Notes: generated from the sequence alone by a model not told the origin. 64,000 bases of DNA from Zingiber officinale (GCF_018446385.1 NC_055991.1:115177794-115241793); one strand, 5' to 3'. Positions 11,774 through 24,011 are shown, counted from the first letter of the stretch. Program-made: numbers and translations.

Positions 11774-13483
11774 TGTTAGGACCTTCGGATGGCTAGAGAG
11801 GGGGGGTGTGAATAGCCTCCTCTAAAAACTCAATTAATCTCCTCACAAAAGTTTGTTAGCACAGCGAAAATAAGCAAAAGGAAAACTGATGCAAGGAAAA
11901 GAAACAACCACCACTAACACAACAAGGATGTACGAGGTTCGGGGATAACTTGCCCTACTCCTCGGCGTGTTCGTAAGGTGGACGATCCCTTGATCTTTCA
12001 GTAGATCACACCCCAGACAGATTCCGGCTAAGTATTTCTCCTTCTCGGTGGAGTAACCTCTCCACAAAGTCTCAGAAAAGATTTGAAATGAAGCACAAGA
12101 CTTACAGAGTTTAGTGGCTAAAAGGAATGAACAATAAACCTACAGCCACGATGAAAGCAAAACGCAAAGACAGAAGAAGTTCCTCAGCCAAGAGCTCAAA
12201 AACACAGCACTCTTGCTTGATCGACAGAGAGTTTTTTTTTTAAAAATCCTCAGCCAAACCTCTCTTCTTCCTTCTTCTTATTCCTCTGCTTTCTCACTGT
12301 CTTCAGCCAGAGCCGAATCACTGTCACCTGTATCGAATCACTACGACCAACTCAGGAGTCGCCAATCACTCTTCCTCCTCATCTGGTTCTCTTAACTCAC
12401 ACCAATACCATCCATGGTCTTCACTGGTGTCTCTGAGCTCGAACCAATAAGCAAGAGTCAAGCTGTTGCCAACTGATCAGAGCCAGTGAACGTTGACACT
12501 CCAATTGCACCATTTGCAGCGAAACACAGCAGAAAGAGCACTTGGTCTTATTCTTCTGATGGAGCTTAATTTGAATTTAAGCATTGGCACGACTCCTGCA
12601 ACCTGTAACTCAAAAAGCTTACAGCAGATGGTTAGATCAGATGAATCAGAAATCGCAGAGAAATAGCAGAAGACAAACGATATCGTTGTGGATCGGTCAA
12701 CAGACCGATCCATGGCCCTCTGGACCGATCAGGACACATCCTGATCGGTCTGGGATGATGTTGATCGGTCTGTGGACCGATCAGCCTATAGGTGGATCGG
12801 TCCACAGACCGATCCCCCATTGTTCTAAATCTTATCGCCTTCTTACTGATCGGTCACCAGACCGATCAGATAACCCACAGAGAGCTACTGTGTGGTTACT
12901 GATCGGTCACGAGACCGATCAGATAACTAAGGTGTCGACCGATCCAGACAGCCAAAGTATCACTGGATCGGTCAACAGATCGATCAATGCCTCTGTTGGT
13001 TTTAGAGCTTCCCAGCCCTAAACCCTAACGTCTTCCTGGTCCAGAGAACGAGCTACCGAGCCCTCTCTGACCTAGTTTGGAGAACAAGCTACCGAGCCCT
13101 CTCCGACTTCGTCCGGTCCAGAGAACGAGCTACCGAGCCCTCTCTGACCTAGTCCGGAGAACGAGCTGCCGAGCCCTCTCCGACTTCGTCCGGTCCAGAG
13201 AACGAGCTACCGAGCCCTCTCTGACCTAGTCCGGAGAACGAGCTGTCGAGCCCTCTCCGACTTCGTCCGGTCCAGAGAACGAGCTACCGAGCCCTCTCTG
13301 ACCTAGTCCGGAGAACGAGCTGCCGATCCCTCTCCGACTTCGCGTGCCAAGTATCCGTACTTGGACTTTTCCTCTCCACATGATCAACCTTGATCATTAA
13401 TCAGTCTGAGTTTAATTAATATCTGATACAAACTTAAATCGGTGTCAACATCAAAACAACAGCCAGGTCAGACTGTATTAACA
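11774..13483 (-). repeat. Right LTR (5' LTR) of the large Sirevirus-type element
   Basis: 1710 bp, TGTTAGGACC...TATTAACA, collinear with 2180-3871. It carries the GATCGGTC dyads (about 12690-12985) and the 77-bp array (about 13038-13345). The close match to the left copy points to a fairly recent insertion. Confidence 0.92.
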
Positions 13484-13488
13484 CAAAT

Positions 13489-14390
13489 GACTTTGTTTGG
13501 TTAGGGTTAGAGCTTTTCCTTCATAGAGATGGACTGATAGATGTGGTTGGGAATGAAATGGGGGAGAGGTGAGGATTGGCGTGCTTGGTTAGGGTTAGGG
13601 CTTTTCTTTTGTTATGTCCGATGGATGTGGCTGGGAAAGAAATGGGGGAGAGGAAAAGAATTAATGAGGGGGTAAATTTGTAAATTCATGTATTAGGGAG
13701 TTAAAAAAAAAATTTGGGGAGTGTAAAATAAGTTTTGTTTAAAGAGGGAGCGGACATAAAGAAACATTCATGAATAGGGATTTATCTATAGTTTACCGTT
13801 TTTTTATTTGATTTTCTAAAATTAAACTTTTTTTCATAAATACTGTGCTTCGTCATTTCACGTTTGCTTCGTCGATTTCTTCGCAGCATGCTGCCCATGT
13901 CCGCACGCCGCGCCGAACTCATTCGCCGGCCACATAGGCCGATCTCTAGCCTACTAGCTTACTCGGACAGTCGTTGGTCCTCTTCGGCACTGGACGTCGG
14001 TCGACTTTAGGCCCGATGACTTCGCCCACGCTTGTTTTGCCTCTCCCAACCATCAGCGTGTCGCCGGCCAGCCGAGACACCATCGCAGGCCACGGAATGT
14101 CGTCGCCGACATATCCTTGAGACTCGAGCTCTGCTCCGATGGAAATCATTGCACTGTCACGATTTTCAAATTTGGCAAAGTGCGCTATCAAGCAGCAACG
14201 CTAACGTCGATGGTGACTCTTACCCGCGACCCTGTTGCCGGTGAGCGACGACTACCAGTGACCCTGTTGCCGGTCTTTGTATGCTACGACACATTAGTCA
14301 TGCAAAACAGTGACGAGAAATGGCAAAGCGATACAGAAAATATCCGAACAGTGGTTTCATAATTCGTCTTAAGCATTTAGAAATAACACC
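13489..14390 (-). other. Internal region of the outer element, 5' part, non-coding
   Basis: Contains a diverged direct duplication (GGTTAGGGTTAG... with ATGGGGGAGAGG, at about 13498-13572 and 13588-13652) and a GC-rich patch at 13880-14290 (two CGACCCTGTTGCCGG-like phrases). Short open frames occur, but none resembles gag or a known protein. The region may be captured host sequence or unconstrained filler. Confidence 0.4.
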
Positions 14391-14403
14391 GCTCTGATAT
14401 CAT

Positions 14404-14742
14404 TGTTGATAATTCTAAATGCATAAATTAAAATGAACTAATACGGTAAAGACTTACAGCGATCTCCCACAGATCTGCAATCGACGACGGCAAGACTCAT
14501 TGTCGGAAGAACGATCACAGGATCGGAAAGCTCTCCGCAATTCCACGAACAAAACCCCACCGCATCAGATGTTCTCTTTCTCTCTTTCTCTCTTTCTTAC
14601 CTTTTTTCATACGCTACTGAATGGTCCTTAGACGCACCCCTTATAAAAGTAAATAACTCAGGGGTATAATGGACTTTTACATTAAAAATAGTGGAAAACG
14701 TGGGCATATTCCCACGCTTTCTCACTTTTGTCATTTCCTATA
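14404..14742 (-). repeat. Right LTR (5' LTR) of the outer copia-type element
   Basis: 339 bp, TGTTGATAATTC...TTTCCTATA, matching 891-1210. The final CA/TA position has mutated, consistent with an older element than the Sirevirus inside it. Confidence 0.75.
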
Positions 14743-14747
14743 ACTAT

Positions 14748-15780
14748 GCCCTTGCGACAATAGTTATGGGACCATAGCTTCTACGGTACAATGTCAATCG
14801 GTGCTAATCAAAAATAAACCATATAGTTTTATAGTTACTATAATATAATATTAGTCAAAGTTAACAAGTATTGATCAATGTATATTGTTATATAATTGCT
14901 ACGTTACAATATTATTAATATTGATAAAAATATAAAATTTAAAGTATTATTATAATATATCCATATTATAACAGCTATACATCATAACAGTTACAACACA
15001 TTATTATTAGAGTTGATGTGTTTACACAATAGTTATGAAATCATAATTATTATAATTATAAAACCGCGAGTAAGACGTAACTATTATAATTATGTAAGAG
15101 CTTGTAACCGTTAAAAACATTAAGGATAATTAAAAAAAATATAGACGTTATATTAAAGGACACTATGTTCATCTATCCGTCCCCATCGTTGAAAAGTTAG
15201 GGAAACAAAGAGAAGCTATGAAAATACCAAATTGCTTTTGCTCAGATAAGAATGTGACTTTGGAAAAGAAGATTCAACCTTGTGTTTGGGGATTTCTTTT
15301 TCAAATATCACTAGATAGATCACAATCTTTCAAAAGATAGATGGGAATAGAACAAATCAGGGATGTGGATGGGATTAGTCTCGTTTGTTCGGATAAGATT
15401 ATGACCCATGCATTTGGAGGATACATGCTTATTTTTTCTTGTGCGTGTTTATATATTTTCATATATGGAAAATAAAAGATAATTGTGTGGTGTTTGTAGT
15501 GTTGTGTAGGGGTTGTTGATGATCAACCTAGGAAACCTTGTCTCCTCTATGGAATTTTGTTGGAAATTTTGTTCCTGTATGGAGACAACATGATATGTAT
15601 TGAATTTTCTTAATATACTTGAAAAACAATTAATTTAGTTTTTTTATTCCTTAGTGATACTTAAAATTAGATATGGATAGGCAGATTTGCATGATAGTCA
15701 CGATAATAAAATTTAAATTATATGAAATCAAATTTAATTTATATGTAGAAATGAGTTCAGATAATTATAAATAGTTAATC
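14748..15780. other. AT-rich intergenic sequence
   Basis: No gene seen. The phrase ATAGTTATGGGACCATA at about 14759 repeats one near 694 on the other side of the outer element, so the flanks share an older low-copy repeat. Confidence 0.4.
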
Positions 15781-16245
15781 TTATAATGGAAGACAGCAGA
15801 ACGGGTGATGTATGTGGGAAGCAATAGGATCGCATGGTGGGTGTGGGACTTGATTAGAAAACAGTCATATTAATCCAATCCGACAAAGAGCTTGGATTAG
15901 GTTTTTGAATTTCGGAACAGAGTCACATAATTATTGTCCGGCCTAAATTGAGCCCCAAGGGTGCTCGGCAGGGTGGACGGACTAGTCACTAGTGAGAGAA
16001 TGTGTGGTAAAGTCCTCTCCCCCTCTCCCCCAGTCTAGTATAAAAGAATGCATGTATAGGCGGACACAGATACACGATACTATTTTTGATTGGCTAACTA
16101 CTGGAGTTCTTCACAACGCGTGACTTGAGCGTTGGAAGAGTTTCGCCAAGGTCCACCTTGGCCTTCCTTTTAATTTTAATTGATGGTTGTAGCTTCCTTG
16201 CTCATTCATCAGTCGTGGAAAAGCTCTCGATTTGATTTTCGGGCA
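15781..16245 (+). repeat. Possible LTR fragment of a Ty3/gypsy-type element
   Basis: A TATAAAA box (about 16039) is followed about 80 bp later by GACTTGAGCGTTGGAAGAG and GCCAAGGTCCACCTTGGCC, an arrangement typical of LTR promoters of plant Ty3/gypsy elements. No second LTR or coding part was found, so it would be a solo or truncated LTR. Assignment rests on general resemblance only. Confidence 0.4.
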
Positions 16246-16620
16246 ATCGTCATTCCACTAATCTTCGTCGGGGCAAGACGTATCTCTCCTTCTCCGCCTG
16301 AGTCAACAACGGACAACTCCTAGTTTGCTTTACCCAAAGGCAACATGACAGCTTGCCAATCTGATTAATTATCAGCTCGAGAGTGTTACTCAAGTAAAAA
16401 ATGGAGGCACAAGCATATTTTGATTTGATCCCTAACCATATCAAAAGTCACATGCTACATGATCCAAAGTACTTTAAAAGGATACATTACAAAGGGAACA
16501 AAGCTACAAGTTGCCTCCTGAACAAGAAGGCAATCAATATAACGAATCAAAAACTAAATCGATTCTATCATACATGACTACTATGAGTTCCAATTCAGTA
16601 TTAACCAGAAACAAGGAAGT

Positions 16621-18232
16621 TCACATCATCAGTTCTTCCCTACTGAAGTTGGAATTTACAGCAAGGTGATCCATGTCTTTCCAGTTCCAACATGTGCTTT
16701 GTTGTTCTCGCAGCTTTTCTGCACTTGGTTTGCTATCTGAATCTTTTCCTTTAGACCGGATTCCCTGCGTATCAGAAGAACCTGGAACCTCAGTAAGAAA
16801 TTGTTCCCAAAATTCATCATTTGTATTTTGATTTCTAGGTGAGTAGACTTCTGTTGCAGTTGGTTCTGATTTCATATCGGTAGAAACCTTGGTTTGTGAA
16901 TCTGTTTGATTTTTGCATTTTGTTATATCTGAAAATGGATGAATATCTACCACTTTGGCTGAAGAAGGTCGAACGTCAGGCAACAGTGCTCGCAGATGTT
17001 TGCTGGTCTTCACTGTCGATGCATTCATCTCGGTTGAAATTACATCCAATGGAAAAGGAACAATACTGTCATAGAACATGTCTTCGAATGCTTGGCCAAC
17101 ACCTCTGAAAATATTCTCCAATGAATTCAAGGGTGATTCCATTTTCTCAAAAGCCCCCATGTCAATTGCGTGCAATGAAACCATTTGTGGATCTCCTATC
17201 GAGTTTGAATCCTCTTCCAAAAACACGATTTTTGGCAATCTCCTCTTCTTGTTCCTCTGAAGCTCCGAGAGGAATTGGGGTTCTTGTATGACTCGTTTCA
17301 AGTAGGCAACTAAACTTCCTTGTCTATTTTCCATAGCCTGAAGTCTGTCCTCCAAGGACTGTATTTGCTGCTCGATTCCATTGTAATGGTAGGTGTGCAT
17401 CTGAAGCTCATTCAAAAGTATAAGCCTTTCTTGCTTGAGCTTCTCGATCTCCTCATTGAGCTCCTGCCTCTCAGCTTCTGCTAATGGACTAGAGGAGGGG
17501 TTCGAATGACTATGAACTGGTTTGCGCCTGTATATGTTTCTCAGAAGGTGTCTCTGTTCTCGAACAAAATACTCATTTGCAAACTCCCACCGGTCAGGAT
17601 CTATCTTTCGGAAACCCTGAAGAATACATAATCAAAACACTAGAAGATCATTTAGTGCATAGGAAGCAGTTATCTAGAATTGATAGACAAACAATTGATT
17701 GTGCCACTGTAATCTGAAAGCTTAAACTGTCAGTAAAAAATCTTTCTACCCTCAACTCGGAATAAACTTCGATATATATTGCTTGATCTTGTCTGAACTT
17801 CTCTTTATGTCGAAGGAGAAGAACTAATCCAAATAAAGGAATAAAAACCATACAGCTTAATCCATGGAAAATAAAGGGACTGAGCTTATAAATTGATTTG
17901 AACATTCAAATACCTCAACAAAGAACTTAAAAATTCCAACTTGCTAAGAATCAGCATGAAAGTTTAAATCGAAAGATGAATATTTCTAGGGATTTTAATT
18001 ACTCTGAGCCACTTACATAGGTATTGAGCTGCCTCACAAAGCTGGAGAAGTTATTGTGCTTGAAATACTTGGGCAGCAAATCCCTAGAAAAATCCGGCAG
18101 GCTCCACACGACGAAGCTCGCGTCGGAGGCGCTCCATGAGACAATGGAGTCCGTCGAAGGATCGTCCACCATGTCGTAGGTCTTAAGGAGGAAAGGAGGA
18201 GGGGAATTTGAGCTCCCTCGGGCGTCCTCCAT
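16621..18232 (-). CDS. HSFA4: Heat-shock transcription factor, class A4-type
   Basis: Two exons, 18232-18017 and 17616-16621, flank a 400-bp phase-0 intron (donor GTAAGT, acceptor TTCAG) at the conserved site between NTY and GFRK inside the DNA-binding domain. The 403-aa product has the Hsf DNA-binding domain (about 10-105), a heptad HR-A/B oligomerisation region with the class-A spacing (about 118-180), a basic NLS (RNKKRRLPK, about 193-201) and an AHA activation motif [11 protein letters not shown] (about 341-351). The [13 protein letters not shown] block after the DNA-binding domain and the AHA sequence point to A4. It should act in the nucleus, binding heat-shock elements as trimers. Known A4 factors act in oxidative-stress, metal and cell-death responses. 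No defects are visible. Confidence 0.93.
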
Positions 18233-18489
18233 TCATCACCAGGTACCAAGAACCAACTGAAATTTAAGGTTAATCACCTCCGACACAGCTCTTCGTGAAG
18301 CCGACAAAGTTCTTCGAATCTAACAAGGAAACCGTGATCAGAGCGCGAAAGGAGCGATCTTTCCGGTGGTTCCCGATGAAAAACAAGGAAAGCTAGAGCT
18401 TTTAGGTTAGGAGGGACGAAGAAAGCGACGAGGAAGACGAAGCAAAGCAGAGGAATAAAGATCCCTTTTGATCGAAAACTGACTATGCA

Positions 18490-18501
18490 TATATTTATAT
18501 G
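18490..18501 (-). promoter_or_regulatory. TATA box of the heat-shock factor gene
   Basis: On the minus strand ACATATAAATATATGC lies about 260 bp upstream of the ATG at 18232, at a sensible place for a core promoter with a 5' leader of roughly 230 bp. No clear nGAAn heat-shock element array was recognised nearby. Confidence 0.5.
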
Positions 18502-18619
18502 TATTCCTGTGGCCAAAAATGATGCGCTCATCCCAGACCCTCCACGTCAGCCCTAAGGTATTTTTTTTTATTTTCCATATGTCCATGGGAACATATTTAT
18601 ACGGACTTAGTTTAAGCAA

Positions 18620-19345
18620 TAAAAAACAATAAATTTAATTATGAGAAAATTGGAATGCATTTTTTAAATTTCTTTAATTAGTTAATAACTGATTTATTTA
18701 TTCATTTTAAAAGTCTATTTATTTTTTATAAGTTTGATAAAATTTTTATCAATAAATATAATTTTTAATTTTTTTTAAAAAAATATTATTTGTAAATAAT
18801 GTTTATGATCAATCTTTCAAGCTTTTATATATATATATATATATACTAAAATTTATTTAATTTAATTCGTACTGTATATATTGAATAAATATAAATAAAT
18901 TTTATCTAGTGAAACACTGAACTCATTTATATCCGTAATTATTCCTCTATAAAGTTTTATTTTTTAATCACTAAAATAAATTTTAACCTTTTTATTTAAT
19001 TTAGGAATTCGTAAGCAACCCAACATGATCTAGAAGTTCAAAATTTTCAATGATAAAATTAAGCTTTTTTAATTAATCTTCTAAGCTATCATTTTCATTA
19101 GTAAATTAATATTTTTGAGAAAACTAACACATAAATCTTTCCAAATAAGTATTTATAAAATAATATATTTATATAAGTTTTTATCTTAAAATTAAAAAGA
19201 AAAGAAGAATAGTATACGCCACGATTTCATGTTTGATAAATATGCTATTCAGATTATTCATCCTTGTAGATTTTATTTATTTAAATAAAAAATTAATCCA
19301 AAACGTGTTGAAATCAAACGATTCCATATATATATATATATATAT
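18620..19345. other. AT-rich intergenic sequence with TA microsatellites
   Basis: No gene seen. Short (TA)n runs lie at 18828-18845 and 19327-19348. Confidence 0.5.
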
Positions 19346-19350
19346 ATTTG

Positions 19351-19618
19351 GGTGATTTTTAAAATGCCCCTCCACACACTATCAACTTTTAAAGATATCA
19401 TCGATGTTTAATCAATGCTCATATACACCTTCAAATGTCTATTTTATTATAAAAATAATTACTCTATTAATAAATAAATGGTTAATATGATAATTCAGCA
19501 TATAAATTAGGTATTTATTTTGACAATAAAATAAATAAATAGCGGTGCTTTGACATTGGTCAAATCTTAATGGTGAATTTGATAAGCCTAATATATTGGA
19601 GGCATTTTGAAAATTAAC
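19351..19618. mobile_element. Candidate MITE of about 270 bp
   Basis: The left end GGTGATTTTTAAAATGCCCC (19351) is an imperfect inverted match to the right end GGAGGCATTTTGAAAATTAAC (about 19598-19618). The interior is AT-rich and non-coding. No unambiguous target duplication was found because the left flank is a TA microsatellite. Confidence 0.5.
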
Positions 19619-20112
19619 TTTTTTATTTTTAAAAGCAAATTGGAATCACGTGGAAACATTATTTACATACGCGTCCTCTACTTATTTTTAATTCATAAAC
19701 TGGATTCCAGCTGACTGGAATTGGAAGGTTCCGCTCTTGTCCATATTTTTTCCAACAAAATTTATAACTGTCTTTATCTCCGTGTGAATTATAAAACCAT
19801 TTTTCCAATATAATTCGTTATTTCTAAGTTTTTTTTATATCGTGTGTTGACATATATATGCATATAGAGATAGTTGGCTTTAATTTTTTGCTTATATTAA
19901 TTTAAAATTCAACATCAGCAATCTTCCAAGGAAGATAATACATGGAAAAAGGCCTATGACCTTCTAGAAGATTGTTAATCAAAATTAATTTACCGCTTTA
20001 TTATTTATTTTATTAAAAGATAATATTGCATACTTGAAATATGCATTATCTTGGCTTACAGATGCCCTTATGTCATGAAAAATATGATCAAGAATTTATA
20101 GGATGTGTCCAT
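19619..20112. other. Intergenic sequence
   Basis: AT-rich, no gene seen. A short inverted pair occurs around 19920-19977 (ATCTTCCAAGGAAG and CTTCTAGAAGATTG). Confidence 0.35.
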
Positions 20113-20335
20113 TATGGTACCTTGATAGGATATTATTTAAGTTGTTCTTCAAATACTCGCAGTTTAATCTTCAATTATGGTGTATTTATAAGAATTTTTC
20201 TTTAAATAGAGAGCACAATTAAAGAATGATGACCACCACATGTACTTTTCATTTGATCCTAATAGCTAGTAGAAAACTTTCTACCGAACTAAATCAATCA
20301 TCCTATAAATAATTAATGAGGTTAATTAAAATTAT
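20113..20335 (+). mobile_element. SINE family 1, degenerate copy A
   Basis: Aligns by eye along its length with copy B (21438-21670): TATGGTACCTTGATAG, then CAATTATGGTGTATTTATAAGAATTTTTC, then GAGCACAATTAAAGAATGATG and a TAGTAGAAAACTTTCTACC segment. The B-box region has decayed. Confidence 0.6.
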
Positions 20336-21437
20336 CATTTTTTTCATGAATTTACATAATGTCTCAACACTTTTTTAACAAAATTTAAGGCCATTTTTTA
20401 AAAAAATAAATATTAAAAATATTATTAGAAATATTTAATTTTATTAGTAAAATTTTAAAATGAGAGTTTTATATATTGCAAAGATTATTTATGTAATTAG
20501 AAGCTAATTTTATCTTTATCAAACTTCACTCATTTATTAATAAAATTTTAAAAATAAAAATTATTTTATGTTAAATTTTATAACATAATTTATTTAAAAA
20601 TAATATATTTATCTAATTGATATTTTTAATTAAATAAATAAAGTTAAATTTCTCCAATAAAATATTAAAAATACTAACTAATTTATATTATTAATATACA
20701 TTTTAATCGTGATTAAAAAATTATTAATCAATTTTAATTTTGATGACCATGAAAATTTTTTTGATGTAATGATAAAATTATTATTATATGATATATGAGT
20801 GGAATTGGATAGAAATTCATCTTGTAATCATCTTACCCAATTCTCATCCCGATAAAAATTGAGAATCTTTTTTTTCTCGATCCTGTATTCGACAAGTATC
20901 GAGACCCGAATGTTTAGGATCTCTTCGGATAGAGAGATGATATCCCAACTATATTTTTTAAAAAAAATTTAACACCTACAATCTAGCATTTAGTAACCAA
21001 ATAAAGAAAATCAACACTACAACTCAACAAAATGACAAGTACACTATACAATTTGCTAATCAAGCCACCATATTTATTCCAACATTCCAGAATTTGAATG
21101 AATTGCAAAGGGCTAGTGACATCGTAGCATTACTAAATTTAAATTCAACTATTTTTATTTGATCAAAAGCACATTGCTTAATGAACCATATGAACTCTCA
21201 TATTCAAAGCTTAAAAGTTAACTAAAATTGAAACATGCTAACAATGAGCAATCAAAAAGTGAAAAAAAAACACAAATGATATGTGAATCGTAAAACCATT
21301 GACTTCCATTGAAATAATTTTTTTTTGACTAATCACTTAATCCAAGTAAATCCAAAATAAAATTTAACATATCAAGCCAATGTCTCATTAAATAACCATA
21401 TCAATTAGTTTTTCTGCTATCATGAGAGCCTCCAGAA
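20336..21437. other. AT-rich intergenic sequence
   Basis: No gene seen. Around 20830-20930 a segment with CCCGATAAAAATTGAGAATC and CTCGATCCTG loosely resembles, in inverse, sequence at 22740-22870. This may be a decayed hAT-type element, but no terminal repeats could be paired. Confidence 0.35.
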
Positions 21438-21670
21438 ATATGGTACAATGATAGAGTATTCAGATTATCATCCAGGTACCACAGTTCGAGCTCCAGTTAT
21501 GGTGAATCTGTAAGAATTTTTCCTTCAAATGGGGCACACAATTAAAGGATGTTGGGCTCCTGGGTGCTTTTCAATTTACCCTGTTGGTCGGTGGAAAATT
21601 TCTATAGGGTCGAACCGATTATCCCAGGCTTGAGGTTACTTAGCTTGATTAATCAATATTTTTTTCTGCT
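21438..21670 (+). mobile_element. SINE family 1, copy B (best preserved)
   Basis: About 230 bp. The tRNA-like head has an A-box-like TGGTACAATGATAGAG and, 35-40 bp later, a B-box-like AGTTCGAGCTCC, the internal promoter arrangement of RNA polymerase III. It ends in a T-rich tail after GATTAATCAATATT. The same unit occurs inverted at 57172-57420. Confidence 0.75.
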
Positions 21671-23092
21671 ACCATAAGGCCTTTGAGTTTACACTTAAGG
21701 AGGATGCATTACTTTTTCGTATGCATGAGGGTACCTATAAATAACAAATATCATAAAAACATAATTTATATAAAAATTAAAAATTACAAATAAAAAACTA
21801 AAGCAATTTTCATCTTCTCATATTGGCATTCCCGTATATCAAATATCTACAAGGTTAAAATATAAGTTAACAAATAAACTTAAATTAGAATGACATTTAT
21901 CGAATATACTAACATAAAAATTCTAAATGGAATCAGAAAAAAAAATTATAATTGATAACTTAGAAACCATTAGTAGTGTAGTGGGTGAAAAATGCTAAGT
22001 TGCCCTTTTTCCGGTGTGAGGATTTGTACAAACAATAGAACTTCTTCTCGTGCAACAATTCAAAGAAAGTGCGTTTACTACTACTCTATCACAAAAGAGT
22101 ACCTCTCTAAATTTGGAAAGTTTAGACTAGGACTTTCAAACCCATGGAAAAGAAAACTCTCACCCGATGTCAATGATGAGAGAGCTGAATAACCATAGAT
22201 AGTAAATATGTCAGGATTATAAAAATACATATATATACCACAAAAACTTTTAGAATGAGAAACATCTTAACATTTCTTTAGCTTTAGTAACTTCTCCACA
22301 AATGCATGTATAACAGCTCCCTCTAACGAACAGGAAGTCAAAATTTTTCCAATATCTACTACTTCCTCATGAATAATTGGTGTTTTGTATGGAGATAATG
22401 TTTAAGATTGAGTGATGGAAGGAGAGTTATTACTTCCGCTAAATATATCCATGTGCACCTAATTAATAATAAATGGAAAATATCAGAGTGGAGGAGTCAA
22501 TCGGAGTTGGAGGTGGAGGATGGCATGAGGTGGAGGATGACAAGGGTTCAATCAAAGTACCCACTAGGCTCTTATCGATGACAGATTCTATGCTTCACAC
22601 CAAGTTTGAAAATCATTCATATAATTAAGAAAATTAATGGAGAACGATTGTTGCACGAAATGTGTTGAACCCTAGTTTTGTATTTTTTTTCAAAAAAAGT
22701 CTAATTAAAAAAAATAGTAATATATTCTGGTCGAGTCAAGAATCTCATCAGGTAGAGCTTGTATTTGCGATCCTTTCCTGATTTTAATCGGGTTGGGAAA
22801 AATCTCGATCACTCAAGATAAGAAAAATTTGAGTCAGGAAAATTTCAACGCAAGAACAAGTTGGGAGTCGAGAAGGGTTGGAAATTTTGTAATTATTTTT
22901 GCCGGCTCTAGTACTGTAACCTAAAGATAACATATTCAAGTAGCAGATATAGTCACTTTTTTGTTTATCAATTTTAACTTCAATAAATTATCAAGTAAAT
23001 TTACTTATCTAAAAATATTTAGCTATTAAATATTAATGGTGAATTATTAAAAAAATCTACATAATAACTCGTGGCAAGAACGTAATAATAGG
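21671..23092. other. Intergenic sequence
   Basis: AT-rich with no recognised gene. A 66-codon open frame at 21992-22192 has no recognisable features. GGAGTTGGAGGTGGAGGATGG purine-rich repeats lie near 22490-22545. Confidence 0.35.
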
Positions 23093-23566
23093 GGGACCAA
23101 ATCTTCTAGACCGCATTTTCCTGGTCCGCCCCTGGACCACACAGCTGGTATAAAACCAACCTCACATGTAAAACACGTGCACGCACCAACGCGTAAAAGC
23201 CGTAGCCTCTCTCGACCTCCAGCGTCGCCTTCCTCCTCCCTCCCATTGCCTTCCTCCCATGGCCTCCAGCGACATCTTGCAACCTCCTCCTCCAACGTCG
23301 TCTCCCTCCAACGACATCCTGCAACCTCCCTCCAACGATGTCGATGTTTTGCGGCCTCCCTCCAATGTCGTCTCCCTCCATCAACCTCCCTGCTGCGTCG
23401 CCGACCTCCAACGACCTCCCTGCTGCGTCGCCGACATCCTCGGCGACTTGCCTCCCGCGACTTCCCGACCGTGACCTCCCTCCTGCGAGCTCTGCGACCT
23501 CCAGCAACCCCCCTCCAACGACCTCCAGCAGCCTCCCTCCCCGGTACCGTGTGGAAGAAAGCGAGT
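23093..23566 (+). repeat. Left terminal inverted repeat of MULE 1
   Basis: Starts near GGGACCAAATCTTCTAGACC. It holds a GC-rich internally repetitive array built from ACCTCCNNCAACG and CTGCGTCGCCGAC phrases, inverse-matching 29963-30123 plus 37062-37326. Its uninterrupted sequence ATTGGAGGGAGGCCGC (inverse strand, about 23370) shows what the right repeat looked like before the Sirevirus entered. Confidence 0.8.
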
Positions 23567-24011
23567 AGTAGGTAATCGTTGTTGAAAAACTCGTCATTTA
23601 TTCTTTTTTGTGCTACTAATCCTTCTCGGAAGCAAATCCTTTAAACTTTAGTTGATTTGGTTTAAGGTATTACAATTCATGTTAGATGCCCCTTGAGTTG
23701 CTATTTTTAAAATATCTTAATTTGATTATCTGATTCATAGGAAGTTTATGCAATGTTTGGTACATGCCCATTCACATTTAGCTCATGTGAGTGTAAAATA
23801 AAATTCATGCAAATGGCACCAAGTGTAAGTTACGTAAAGGTTTTACATGATGGACATGTAATGTTGAGTGTGACATTCTTGGATTGAATTGAGGCATTTT
23901 ATGCAAGTTTGGGGGTTGTTGTTAGCTTTTTTCGTCCAAAATTATATGCTTTAATATAATTTATGTCCTTTTTTTCATATTGGTGTTGTTCAAGTACAAG
24001 GAAATAAAATC

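Larger units (their letters stand above)
2180..13483 (-). mobile_element. Sirevirus-type Ty1/copia retrotransposon, 11.3 kb, decayed coding region
   Basis: Complete structure on the minus strand: LTRs at 2180-3871 and 11774-13483, exact 5-bp target duplication CAAAT (2175-2179 and 13484-13488), a tRNA-Met primer site complement at 11760-11771, and polypurine tracts beside 3871. Domain order is gag, protease, integrase, reverse transcriptase, RNase H, then an extra ORF before the 3' LTR. Large LTRs, a long coiled-coil gag, an envelope-like third ORF and several polypurine tracts are known hallmarks of the Sirevirus (SIRE/Maximus) lineage. The coding region is inactive because of stop codons. 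Confidence 0.92.
891..14742 (-). mobile_element. Outer short-LTR copia-type element, non-autonomous, split by a Sirevirus
   Basis: Two related LTRs lie at 891-1210 and 14404-14742. The element reads on the minus strand: the LTR runs TGTAGGAAATG...TTATCAACA, a tRNA-Met-type primer site complement (GCTCTGATATCA, 14391-14402) precedes the right LTR, and a purine-tract complement (TCTCCCAC) follows the left LTR at 1211. The flanks are GCTAT (886-890) and ACTAT (14743-14747), a probable 5-bp target duplication with one mismatch. Without the inserted Sirevirus the element is about 2.5 kb. Its internal sequence has no recognisable gag or pol, so it must have depended on enzymes supplied in trans. 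Confidence 0.75.

Noticed and set aside
13946-14362. Short frames in the GC-rich patch of the outer element
   Set aside because: Both strands are open by composition and no similarity to gag or a host protein was recognised.
18274-18531. 85-codon frame upstream of the heat-shock factor, possible uORF
   Set aside because: Its ATG lies upstream of the likely TATA box, so it is not in the transcript.
21438-21520. Possible tRNA gene
   Set aside because: A- and B-box-like motifs are present but no cloverleaf could be drawn, and the sequence continues as a repeated 230-bp SINE.
21992-22192. 66-codon plus-strand frame
   Set aside because: No domain, no splice or promoter context, and AT-rich surroundings; not supported as a gene.
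20830-22870. Possible hAT element with loosely inverse subterminal sequences
   Set aside because: No terminal inverted repeats or 8-bp duplication could be paired.
23106-23597. Overlapping long frames on both strands
   Set aside because: They arise from the repetitive GC-rich MULE terminal repeat, with stop-poor phrases in every frame.
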